Of a stretch of 64,000 nt of DNA, positions 52,058 to 59,540 are shown piece by piece; positions within the stretch are counted from its first letter, which is position 1, and each line of letters opens with the position of its first letter. The stretch covers positions 2,127,901 to 2,191,900 of the forward strand of contig NZ_LT977071.1 of the NCBI RefSeq assembly GCF_900250075.1, read 5' to 3'. A program made the position numbers and the translations under genes. Origin of the DNA: Cupriavidus taiwanensis (GTDB taxonomy: Bacteria; Pseudomonadota; Gammaproteobacteria; Burkholderiales; Burkholderiaceae). The notes below the pieces were generated by a model. The model did no database searches and had not been told where the DNA came from. It was given only the letters and a program-made list of their open reading frames with translations.

Positions 52058-53254
52058 ATGTTCGCACACATCGAGGCCTTTCCCGGCGATCCGATCCTCT
52101 CGCTCAACGAGGACTTCCAGCGCGACCCGCGCACCGACAAGGTCAACCTGAGCATCGGCATCTACTTTGACGACGACGGCCGCCTGCCGGTGATGCAGGC
52201 GGTGGCGCAGGCCGAGGCCGCGCTGCTGGCCGACATGGGTCCGCGCCCCTACCTGCCGATGTCGGGCCTGGCGGCCTACCGCAACGCCGTGCAGGCGCTG
52301 GTGTTCGGCGAGGACTCGCCGGCGCGCGCCGCCGGCCGCATCGCCACGCTGCAGACGCTGGGCGGCTCGGGCGCGCTGCGCGTGGGCGCCGATTTCCTCA
52401 AGCGCTACTATCCGCAGGCGCAGGTGTGGATCAGCGACCCCAGCTGGGAAAACCACCGCGTGGTGTTCGAGCGCGCCGGCTTCACCGTCAATACCTACCC
52501 GTACTATGACGACGCCACCGGCGGCCTGAAGTTCGACGCCATGATGGACGCGCTGCGCGCGATCCCGGCCGGCAGCATCGTGCTGCTGCACGCGTGCTGC
52601 CACAACCCGACCGGTGTCGACCTGAACCAGGACCAGTGGCGCCAGCTGATCGCGCTGCTCAAGGCCAACAACCTGCTGCCGTTCGTCGACATGGCCTACC
52701 AGGGCTTCGGCGCCGGCCTGGAAGACGACGCCTTCGCCATCCGCGAACTGGTGGCGCAGGACGTGCCCTGCCTGGTGGCGAACTCGTTCTCGAAGAACTT
52801 CTCGCTGTACGGCGAGCGCTGCGGCGGCCTGAGCGTGTTCTGCAACACCGCGGCCGAGGCATCGAACGTGCTGGGCCAGCTGACCGGCGCGGTGCGCGCC
52901 AACTACAGCAACCCGCCCACGCACGGCGCGCGCGTGGTCGCCAAGGTGCTGACCACGCCCGAGCTGCGCCAGCTGTGGGAACAGGAACTGGCCGAGATGT
53001 GCGGCCGCATCGCGCGCATGCGCGAGGCCATCCACCACCACCTGCGCGACCATGTCAGCGGCGAGGCGCTGTCGCGCTACCTGACCCAGCGCGGCATGTT
53101 CACCTACACCGGCCTCACGGCCGACCAGGCCGAGCGCCTGCGCGAGCAGCACGGCGTGTACCTGCTGCGCTCGGGCCGCATGTGCGTGGCCGGGCTGAAC
53201 GAGCGCAACGTCGGCATCGTGGCCAAGGCCATCGGCAGCGTGCTGAAGAGCTGA
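52058..53254 (+). CDS. tyrB: Aromatic amino acid aminotransferase
   Basis: A 398-residue PLP enzyme (class I/II, AspC-TyrB type) that transaminates tyrosine to 4-hydroxyphenylpyruvate with 2-oxoglutarate as acceptor. The Schiff-base lysine is K246 in ANSFSKNFSLYGERCG. Others are ISDPSWENHRVVFERAG, HACCHNPTGVDL, VDMAYQGFG and, near the C-terminus, YLLRSGRMCVAGLN with the carboxylate-binding Arg. ATG 52058 matches the AspC/TyrB N-terminus (MFAHIEAFPGDPIL); the upstream frame is not coding. It follows aroP on the same strand and is closed by a clear intrinsic terminator at 53278-53306. Confidence 0.94.
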   Translation: MFAHIEAFPGDPILSLNEDFQRDPRTDKVNLSIGIYFDDDGRLPVMQAVAQAEAALLADMGPRPYLPMSGLAAYRNAVQALVFGEDSPARAAGRIATLQTLGGSGALRVGADFLKRYYPQAQVWISDPSWENHRVVFERAGFTVNTYPYYDDATGGLKFDAMMDALRAIPAGSIVLLHACCHNPTGVDLNQDQWRQLIALLKANNLLPFVDMAYQGFGAGLEDDAFAIRELVAQDVPCLVANSFSKNFSLYGERCGGLSVFCNTAAEASNVLGQLTGAVRANYSNPPTHGARVVAKVLTTPELRQLWEQELAEMCGRIARMREAIHHHLRDHVSGEALSRYLTQRGMFTYTGLTADQAERLREQHGVYLLRSGRMCVAGLNERNVGIVAKAIGSVLKS

Positions 53255-53277
53255 ACCCGGTTCCACACGGCCTCATG

Positions 53278-53306
53278 ACGGCGCCTCCGGGCGCCGTTTT
53301 TGTTTT
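53278..53306 (+). terminator. Rho-independent terminator after tyrB
   Basis: ACGGCGCC (53278-53285), a TCCG loop and GGCGCCGT (53290-53297) form a perfect 8-base stem, followed by TTTTGTTTT. This is the best classical terminator in the window, 23 bases after the tyrB stop. Confidence 0.88.
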
Positions 53307-53528
53307 CGAGGCCAGGTATCACCGCACCCATGCCGCACCCATCAGCGCACCCATCGCCGCACGTACGGCCCAGCGTAATTTCTACACGCACCGCATGGCG
53401 TTTTTGACGCTTGCGCCGCCGCGTAGCCGTACCGCCCGCGGCGCCGCTGCCCGGCACTGAACTTGCAGCCTTCCGGTATTCCCGGCGCCTTCCGACGACA
53501 TGCCGGGACGCCGACCGAAGGCTCGCCC

Positions 53529-54098
53529 ATGTCCGAAGACAACGTACCGGCCCATTGCAGCACCACCGCCCCGCCAGGCGCGGCCACCCGCGCAGTCACG
53601 CTCCATGTCAACGGCAAGCCCTGCACGCTGCAGCTGGAACCGCGCTGCACGCTGCTCGACGCGCTACGTGAAATCCTCCATCTGACCGGCGCCAAGAAGG
53701 GCTGCGACCGCGGCCAGTGCGGCGCCTGCACGGTGCTGGTCGACGACCGCCGCATCAACGCCTGCCTGACGCTTGCGGTGATGCAGGAAGGCCGCCACAT
53801 CACCACCATCGAAGGCCTGGCCAGCGGCGATACGCTGCACCCGATGCAGCAGGCCTTCGTCACCCACGACGCGCTGCAGTGCGGCTTCTGCACCCCCGGC
53901 CAGATCTGCTCGGCGGTGGGCATGCTGGCCGAGGCGCAGGCCGGCCATGCCAGCGCGGTCCGGCCGCTGGGCGCGCCGCCGCTGCCGCTCGGCGACGACG
54001 AGATCCGCGAGCGCATGAGCGGCAACCTGTGCCGCTGCGGCGCTTACCCCAATATCGTCGCCGCGGTCCGCGCAGCCTGCGGCAAGGGCGGCAGCTAA
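53529..54098 (+). CDS. paoA: Aldehyde/xanthine oxidoreductase 2Fe-2S subunit (PaoA-like)
   Basis: A 189-residue iron-sulfur subunit of a three-subunit molybdenum enzyme. The plant-type [2Fe-2S] cluster uses GCDRGQCGACTVL and the Cys in RINACLTL. The second cluster uses CGFCTPGQ and GNLCRCGAYPNI. Unlike E. coli PaoA it has no twin-arginine signal, either from ATG 53529 or from the longer frame starting at 53463, so the enzyme is probably cytoplasmic. Subunits B and C follow with gaps of 8 and -4 bases in a tight operon. Probable reaction: oxidation of aldehydes (or N-heterocycles) to acids with electrons passed through the clusters to FAD. Confidence 0.9.
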   Translation: MSEDNVPAHCSTTAPPGAATRAVTLHVNGKPCTLQLEPRCTLLDALREILHLTGAKKGCDRGQCGACTVLVDDRRINACLTLAVMQEGRHITTIEGLASGDTLHPMQQAFVTHDALQCGFCTPGQICSAVGMLAEAQAGHASAVRPLGAPPLPLGDDEIRERMSGNLCRCGAYPNIVAAVRAACGKGGS

Positions 54099-54106
54099 GG
54101 CTGGGT

Positions 54107-55105
54107 ATGAATCCTTTCGCTTATGAACGGCCCGGCTCGGTCGACGAGGCCATGCGCCTGGGGAGCCAGCCGGGCGCGCGCTATGTGGCAGGCGGCACCA
54201 ACCTGCTGGATTTGATCAAGGCCGGCGTGGAAGCGCCGCGGCTGCTGGTCGATGTCAGCCGGCTGCCGCTGGCCCAGGTCACGGCGCTGCCCGATGGCGG
54301 CGTGCGCCTCGGCGCGATGCTCAGCAACACCGATGCGGCCAACCATGCGCTGGTGCGCGAACGCTATCCGCTGCTGGCGCAGGCGCTGCTGTCGGGCGCG
54401 TCCGGGCAGTTGCGCAATATGGCGACGGTGGGCGGCAACCTGCTGCAGCGCACCCGCTGCCATTACTTCTATGACCTGGGCTTCCCGGCCTGCAACAAGC
54501 GCAAGCCCGGCTCGGGCTGCGGCGCGCGCGACGGCATCAACCGCATCCATGCCATCCTCGGCGCCAGCGAGCATTGCATCGCCGTGCATCCGTCCGACAT
54601 GTGCGTGGCGCTGGCCGCGCTCGAAGCCGTGATCGTAGTGCGCGCCACCACCGGCGAGCGCCGCATCCCGATCGGCGACTTCCATCGCCTGCCCGGCGAT
54701 ACCCCGCAGTGCGACACCATGCTGGCCCCCGGCGAGCTGATCGTCGCCATCGACCTGCCGCCCTCGCCCTACGCCGCCCATGCGCACTACCTGAAGGTGC
54801 GCGACCGCTCCAGTTTCGCCTTTGCGCTGGTCTCGGTCGCCGCGGCGCTGGACCTCGACGGCAAGCTCGTGCGCAGCGCGCGGCTGGCGCTGGGCGGCGT
54901 GGCGCACAAGCCGTGGCGCGTGCCCGCCGCGGAACGGATCCTGGCCGGCCGGCCGCTGAGCGCGCACAGCGCCGCCGACGCGGCGCGGCTGCTGCTCGAC
55001 GGCGCGCACCCGTATGCGCACAACGCTTTCAAGATCGGCCTGGCGCAGCGCGCCGTCGCCCTCGCGCTGAAGGTTGCCAGCGGCCCGTCAGGAGCTTCGT
55101 CATGA
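54107..55105 (+). CDS. paoB: Aldehyde oxidoreductase FAD and 4Fe-4S subunit (PaoB-like)
   Basis: A 332-residue subunit of the CO-dehydrogenase medium chain type. FAD-binding motifs are YVAGGTNLLDLIK and the NMATVGGNLLQRTRC segment. After the latter comes a Cys-rich insert (RCHYFYDLGFPACNKRKPGSGCGARDG) that in PaoB/YagS binds an extra [4Fe-4S] cluster; three cysteines of it are visible, with one more nearby (SEHCIAVHPSDMC). This insert separates PaoB-like subunits from ordinary xanthine dehydrogenase FAD chains. The last codons overlap the next start (ATGA). Confidence 0.9.
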   Translation: MNPFAYERPGSVDEAMRLGSQPGARYVAGGTNLLDLIKAGVEAPRLLVDVSRLPLAQVTALPDGGVRLGAMLSNTDAANHALVRERYPLLAQALLSGASGQLRNMATVGGNLLQRTRCHYFYDLGFPACNKRKPGSGCGARDGINRIHAILGASEHCIAVHPSDMCVALAALEAVIVVRATTGERRIPIGDFHRLPGDTPQCDTMLAPGELIVAIDLPPSPYAAHAHYLKVRDRSSFAFALVSVAAALDLDGKLVRSARLALGGVAHKPWRVPAAERILAGRPLSAHSAADAARLLLDGAHPYAHNAFKIGLAQRAVALALKVASGPSGASS

Positions 55106-57309
55106 GCGTGACCGGCACCCCGCTCGACCGCGTCGACGGCATCTCCAAGGTCACCGGCCGCGCCCGCTACACCGCCGACCACACGCTGCCGGGACTGGTC
55201 CATGCGGTGATGGTGACCAGCGCCATCGCCCGCGGCGAGATCGTCGCCATCGACACCGCCGCGTGCGAACGCATGCCGGGCGTGCGGCTGGTGCTGACGC
55301 CGTTCAACGCCCCGCACCTGCCCAGGGGCGGCAAGGCGGCCGCGGACATCCCCACCGCCGGCCACGTGATGAGCCTGCTGCAGGACACCACGGTCCACTA
55401 CAACAACCAGCCCATCGCCGTGGTGGTGGCCGATACGCTCGAGCAGGCCCGCGACGCCGCGCGCTGCCTGCCGGTGCAATACCGGCAGGGCGATGCCGTG
55501 CTGGACTTCGCGCAGGCGCGCGCGCGGGCCCGCAAGCCTGACGAGGACGAATCCGCCGACAGCCGCCGCGGCGATCCCGATGCGGGCCGGCGCGGCGCCG
55601 CCGCCGTGATCGACGCGGTCTACACCACGCCGATGGAAACCCACAACCCGATGGAGCCGCACGCCACCCTCGCCGCGTGGGATGGCGACCAGCTCACCCT
55701 GTACGACGCGACGCAATACGTCACCGGCGTGCGCAAGGCCGTCGCCGCCGCGTTCGGCATCGCTGCCGACAAGGTGCGCGCGATCTGCCCCTACGTGGGC
55801 GGCGGCTTTGGCTGCAAGGGCTCGGTGTGGTCGCACGTGGTCCTGGCCGCGATGGCGGCGCGGCAGGTCAGCCGTCCGGTCAGGCTGGTGGTGGAACGGA
55901 CCCAGATGTTCGGCCCGGTGGGCGGGCGGCCTGTTACCGAGCAGCACGTGGTTGCCGCCGCGGCGGCCGACGGCGCGCTGCAAGCCTTACGCCATGACGT
56001 GACCACATGCACTTCCATGATCGAGGAATGGGTTGAATCCGCGGCGCTGCTCACGCGCCGGCTCTACGCCTGCGCCAACGTGCAGACCAGCCACCGGCTG
56101 GTCGAGCTGGACATCGGCACGCCCACCTTCATGCGCGCGCCGGGTGAAGCCCCCGGCAGCTTTGCGCTGGAATGCGCGCTCGACGAACTGGCCGAGCGGC
56201 TGGGACTCGACCCGCTCGCACTGCGCCTGCGCAACCACGCCGACACCGATCCGGACAAGCAGCTGCCGTTCTCGAGCAAGTCGCTGCGCGAGTGCTATCG
56301 CGACGCCGCCGAGCGCTTCGGCTGGGCCCGCCGCGCTCCGGCCCCACGCTCGATGCGCGCCGACGGCAAGCTGGTGGGGATGGGCATGGCCACCGCCACC
56401 TACCCCACCTACCGCTCGCCGGCCAGCGCGATGGTACGCCTGCTGCCGGACGGTACGGCGCTGGTGCGTTCGGGCTCGCAGGACCTTGGCACCGGCACCT
56501 ATACGGTGATGACGCAGGTCGCCGCCGATGCGCTGGGCCTGCCGCCGGAGCACGTACGCTTTGAACTGGGCGACACGGCCTTCCCGGAAGCCCCGGTGTC
56601 TGGCGGCTCGCAGTCCGTGGCCAGCGTCGCGCCCGCCGTGCAGCAGGCGGCCGAAGCGGCACGGCTGCGCCTGGTCCGCCAGGCTGTGGCCGATACCGCC
56701 TCGCCGTTGTCTGGCGCGCCGGTGGAGGATGTCGAAATCGTCGAAGGCTGGCTGCAACGCCGCTCGGATCCGGCGCAGCGCGAACCGATGTCCGCGCCGA
56801 TCCGGCGTGCGGGCGGGCGAGCGATCGAGGCCCGCGCCAGCACCAAACCCGGCAAGGAGCGCCAGGCGTATTCCATGCACGCTTTCGGCGCGGTTTTTGC
56901 CGAAGTCCGCATCGACCCGGACCTGGGCGAGATCCGCGTCCACCGCGTCGTTGCCAGCTACGGCGCCGGCCGGCTGCTGAACCGCAAGACCGCGCACAGC
57001 CAGCTGATGGGAGGCATCGTCTGGGGCATCGGCATGGCGCTGCACGAGAAGACCGAGCTGGATCTGGCTACCGGGCGCGTCGCCAACGCCAACCTGGCCG
57101 AGTACCACGTGCCGGTCAATGCCGACATCGGCGCCATCGAGGTCACGGTGGTGGACGAGGACGATCCGCATATCAACACCCTGGGCACCAAGGGCGTCGG
57201 CGAGATCGGCATCGTCGGCGTGGCCGCGGCGATTGCCAATGCCGTGTACCACGCCACCGGCCGGCGCGTGCGCGACTTGCCGATCACGCTGGACAAGCTG
57301 CTCGACTGA
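55102..57309 (+). CDS. paoC: Aldehyde oxidoreductase molybdopterin subunit (PaoC-like)
   Basis: A 735-residue molybdenum cofactor-binding subunit of the xanthine oxidase family. Signature segments are VDGISKVTGRARYTADHTLPG, PMETHNPMEPHATLAAWDG, CPYVGGGFGCKGSVWSH, TFMRAPGEAPGSFALE, SGSQDLGTGTYTVMTQVAADAL and the catalytic Glu in KGVGEIGIVGVAAAIANAVYH. It is the third gene of the operon and overlaps paoB by four bases. Substrates are probably aromatic or aliphatic aldehydes, by analogy with PaoABC. The cofactor form (MCD in E. coli) cannot be read from sequence, and the XdhC/PaoD chaperone is not within the window. Confidence 0.9.
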   Translation: MSVTGTPLDRVDGISKVTGRARYTADHTLPGLVHAVMVTSAIARGEIVAIDTAACERMPGVRLVLTPFNAPHLPRGGKAAADIPTAGHVMSLLQDTTVHYNNQPIAVVVADTLEQARDAARCLPVQYRQGDAVLDFAQARARARKPDEDESADSRRGDPDAGRRGAAAVIDAVYTTPMETHNPMEPHATLAAWDGDQLTLYDATQYVTGVRKAVAAAFGIAADKVRAICPYVGGGFGCKGSVWSHVVLAAMAARQVSRPVRLVVERTQMFGPVGGRPVTEQHVVAAAAADGALQALRHDVTTCTSMIEEWVESAALLTRRLYACANVQTSHRLVELDIGTPTFMRAPGEAPGSFALECALDELAERLGLDPLALRLRNHADTDPDKQLPFSSKSLRECYRDAAERFGWARRAPAPRSMRADGKLVGMGMATATYPTYRSPASAMVRLLPDGTALVRSGSQDLGTGTYTVMTQVAADALGLPPEHVRFELGDTAFPEAPVSGGSQSVASVAPAVQQAAEAARLRLVRQAVADTASPLSGAPVEDVEIVEGWLQRRSDPAQREPMSAPIRRAGGRAIEARASTKPGKERQAYSMHAFGAVFAEVRIDPDLGEIRVHRVVASYGAGRLLNRKTAHSQLMGGIVWGIGMALHEKTELDLATGRVANANLAEYHVPVNADIGAIEVTVVDEDDPHINTLGTKGVGEIGIVGVAAAIANAVYHATGRRVRDLPITLDKLLD

Positions 57310-57455
57310 AACGCCTTTTCGTCACCAGGCAGGGATCTGCAGGCACCGCGCTGGCCGCGCCAGTGGTTGCGCCGGCCGCGATCCGGTGGAAAGATGTCGC
57401 CCACGGGCCCAGCGCCCGCAACCTGGCTGCCCGCCATGCGGGCATGGAGGCTGCC

Positions 57456-58316
57456 ATGACCGAGCGAATTCCACCGCGTACTTCCTCGTGCATCGCCCTG
57501 CTGCTGGCCACCGGCGCGCTGCTGGCCGCCGGCCGGGCCAGCGCCCAGACCCCGGCACCGCTGGCCGAATGGCAGTTCTCCGCCGGCATTCCGCTGCAGA
57601 AGCTGTTCCAGGACGACATCCCCGACTGGCAGGTCCGGCTGGGCGCCGCCGCGATGCTGCGGCCGCGCTACGACGGCTCGTCCGAGTACATCGTGATCGG
57701 CGGCCCCAGCATCGACATCCGCTACCGCGACCTTGCCTTTGCGTCGATCGGCGAAGGGCTGGGCGTGAACCTGCTGCGCGGCAGGAACTGGCGCGCCGGC
57801 ATCGCGCTCACCTACAACCTCGGCCGGCGCGGGCAGGAAGACTCGCCGCACCTGGACGGCATGGGCAATATCAACCCGGCGCCCGAAGGCAAGCTGTTCG
57901 CCGAATATGCGGTCTCGAAGGAATTTCCGCTGGTGCTGCGCATCGACGCGCGCCGCAGCCTGGGCGGCAGCGACGGCTGGGTCGGCGATATCGGCGCCTA
58001 TATGCCGCTGCCCGGCAGCTCGGAGAAATTCTTCTGGTTCGCCGGCCCCACCGTCACGCTGGCCGACTCGCGCTACATGAACGCCTGGTACGGCGTCAGC
58101 GCCGCGCAGGCGCGCGCCGGCCGGCCGCAGTACCACGCGCGCGGCGGCATCAAGTCATACGGCTTCGGCGTGACCTCGGTGTGGTACTTCGCCAAACACT
58201 GGTTTGCCAGCTCTGACGTGGCGGTATCGCAGCTGGCCGGCGATGCGGCCGACAGCCCGATCACGCGCAAGCGGACCAATGCGGTGTTCGACCTGTCGGT
58301 CAACTACGAATTCTGA
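57456..58316 (+). CDS. MipA/OmpV family outer-membrane protein
   Basis: A 286-residue beta-barrel-type protein. The signal peptide ends at AGRASAQTP. The mature protein alternates polar and aromatic residues and closes with FDLSVNYEF, a terminal Phe typical of outer-membrane barrels. Segments such as GLGVNLLRGRNWRAGIALTYNLGRRG and GPTVTLADSRYMNAWYGVSAAQ match the MipA/OmpV family, members of which interact with murein synthase or act as pores. ATG 57456 is chosen because GGAGG lies five bases upstream. It follows paoC on the same strand by 146 bases, but a functional link is not established. Confidence 0.88.
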   Translation: MTERIPPRTSSCIALLLATGALLAAGRASAQTPAPLAEWQFSAGIPLQKLFQDDIPDWQVRLGAAAMLRPRYDGSSEYIVIGGPSIDIRYRDLAFASIGEGLGVNLLRGRNWRAGIALTYNLGRRGQEDSPHLDGMGNINPAPEGKLFAEYAVSKEFPLVLRIDARRSLGGSDGWVGDIGAYMPLPGSSEKFFWFAGPTVTLADSRYMNAWYGVSAAQARAGRPQYHARGGIKSYGFGVTSVWYFAKHWFASSDVAVSQLAGDAADSPITRKRTNAVFDLSVNYEF

Positions 58317-58489
58317 CGATCGTCGCGGGCCAGCCTGGTTCGGCTATCGCACATTGGATGGTCCGCGCCCGTGTTTCGGCTGCCGTTGGCGCGGCTCCGC
58401 GTAGAATGCGTCCCGCATAATTGGCCGGCCGGAGTTCCGGCCGCAGCCCCGCCAGGGGATTGCCAGGCATGCCAAAGAAGGAGACGTAG

Positions 58490-59491
58490 TTGAAGTCCAG
58501 CATCAAGCATCGCGTCGCGCGCCGCGCGCGTTCCATCGCCATCGCCGTTGCCGGCGTGGCCGCCCTCCACACCGCGCCCACTACCCTCGCGGCCGACGCA
58601 TGGCCAGCCAGGCCGATCAAGGTGATCGTGCCCTACACCCCGGGCGGCTCCACCGACACGGTCGCGCGAGTCGTGTTCGAGCAGGTCTCGCAACGGCTTG
58701 GCCAGCCGATCATCATCGAGAACAAGCCCGGTGCCAACAGCACCCTGGGCGTCGGCGTGGCCGCGCGCTCGGCCCCGGAGGGCTACACCTTTGTCTCGGT
58801 GCTGGCGGCCTACAGCGCCAACATGTCGCTGTATTCCAAACTCAGCTACAAACCCGCCGACCTGGTGCCGGTGGCGGAAATGGCCGAGCTGCCGCTGTTC
58901 CTGTTCGCCAGCAAGAAGCTGCCGGTCAAGACCGTGGCCGAGCTGGTCGACTATGGCAGGAAGCATCCCGACACGCTGACCTTCGGCTCCAGCGGCGTCG
59001 GCAGCTCCGCCCACCTGACCGGCGAGCGCCTGGCGATGGAATCGAAGCTCAAGCTCACCCACGTGCCCTACAACGGCAGCGCGCCGATCCTGCCGGCACT
59101 GGTGTCCGGCGAGGTCTCGGTGGCGTTCGACCCGCTGCTGGTGCCGATGCCGCACGTCAAGTCCGGCAAGATCAGCGTGCTGGCCGTCGCCTCGGCCAAA
59201 CGCTGGCCGGGCGAGCCCAATATCCCGACCATGGAAGAAGCCGGCTTCCCCGGCTTCGTCATGAGTTCATGGACCGGCCTGCTGGCGCCGGCCGGCACGC
59301 CGCAGCCGATCGTCGCGCGCATGGCCCGGGAAATCGCCGCGGCCACGCGCAGCCCTGAAGTCACGAAGAAGCTGACCGACCTCGGCTTTGTGCCGGTGGG
59401 CGGTACGCCCGAGGAGTTCCGCAAGCTGATCGAGCGCGATACCAGGCGCTATGCGGAGATCGTCAAGGCGGGCAAGATCACGCTCGACTAA
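58490..59491 (+). CDS. Orphan Bug-type (TctC family) solute-binding protein
   Basis: A 333-residue periplasmic binding protein of the tripartite tricarboxylate transporter family, expanded in Burkholderiales. The signal peptide ends at TTLAADAWP. Signatures are PIKVIVPYTPGGSTDTVARVV, IENKPGANSTLGVG, THVPYNGSAPILPALVSGEV and AGTPQPIVARMA. The start is TTG at 58490, supported by AAGGAGA five to six bases upstream; no ATG gives a better N-terminus. No TctA or TctB membrane subunits are near, so it is an orphan. The ligand may be a carboxylate. It ends just before a strong hairpin at 59501-59525. Confidence 0.9.
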   Translation: MKSSIKHRVARRARSIAIAVAGVAALHTAPTTLAADAWPARPIKVIVPYTPGGSTDTVARVVFEQVSQRLGQPIIIENKPGANSTLGVGVAARSAPEGYTFVSVLAAYSANMSLYSKLSYKPADLVPVAEMAELPLFLFASKKLPVKTVAELVDYGRKHPDTLTFGSSGVGSSAHLTGERLAMESKLKLTHVPYNGSAPILPALVSGEVSVAFDPLLVPMPHVKSGKISVLAVASAKRWPGEPNIPTMEEAGFPGFVMSSWTGLLAPAGTPQPIVARMAREIAAATRSPEVTKKLTDLGFVPVGGTPEEFRKLIERDTRRYAEIVKAGKITLD

Positions 59492-59500
59492 GGACCGCGG

Positions 59501-59525
59501 GCTGGCGGCGGCAGGCGCCGCCAGC
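59501..59525. terminator. Hairpin between the Bug gene and the TonB receptor gene
   Basis: GCTGGCGGCG (59501-59510) and CGCCGCCAGC (59516-59525) form a perfect 10-base stem with a 5-base loop between convergent genes. No T tract follows; a bidirectional barrier is likely. Confidence 0.5.
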
Positions 59526-59540
59526 CCCGCCGCACCGCGC

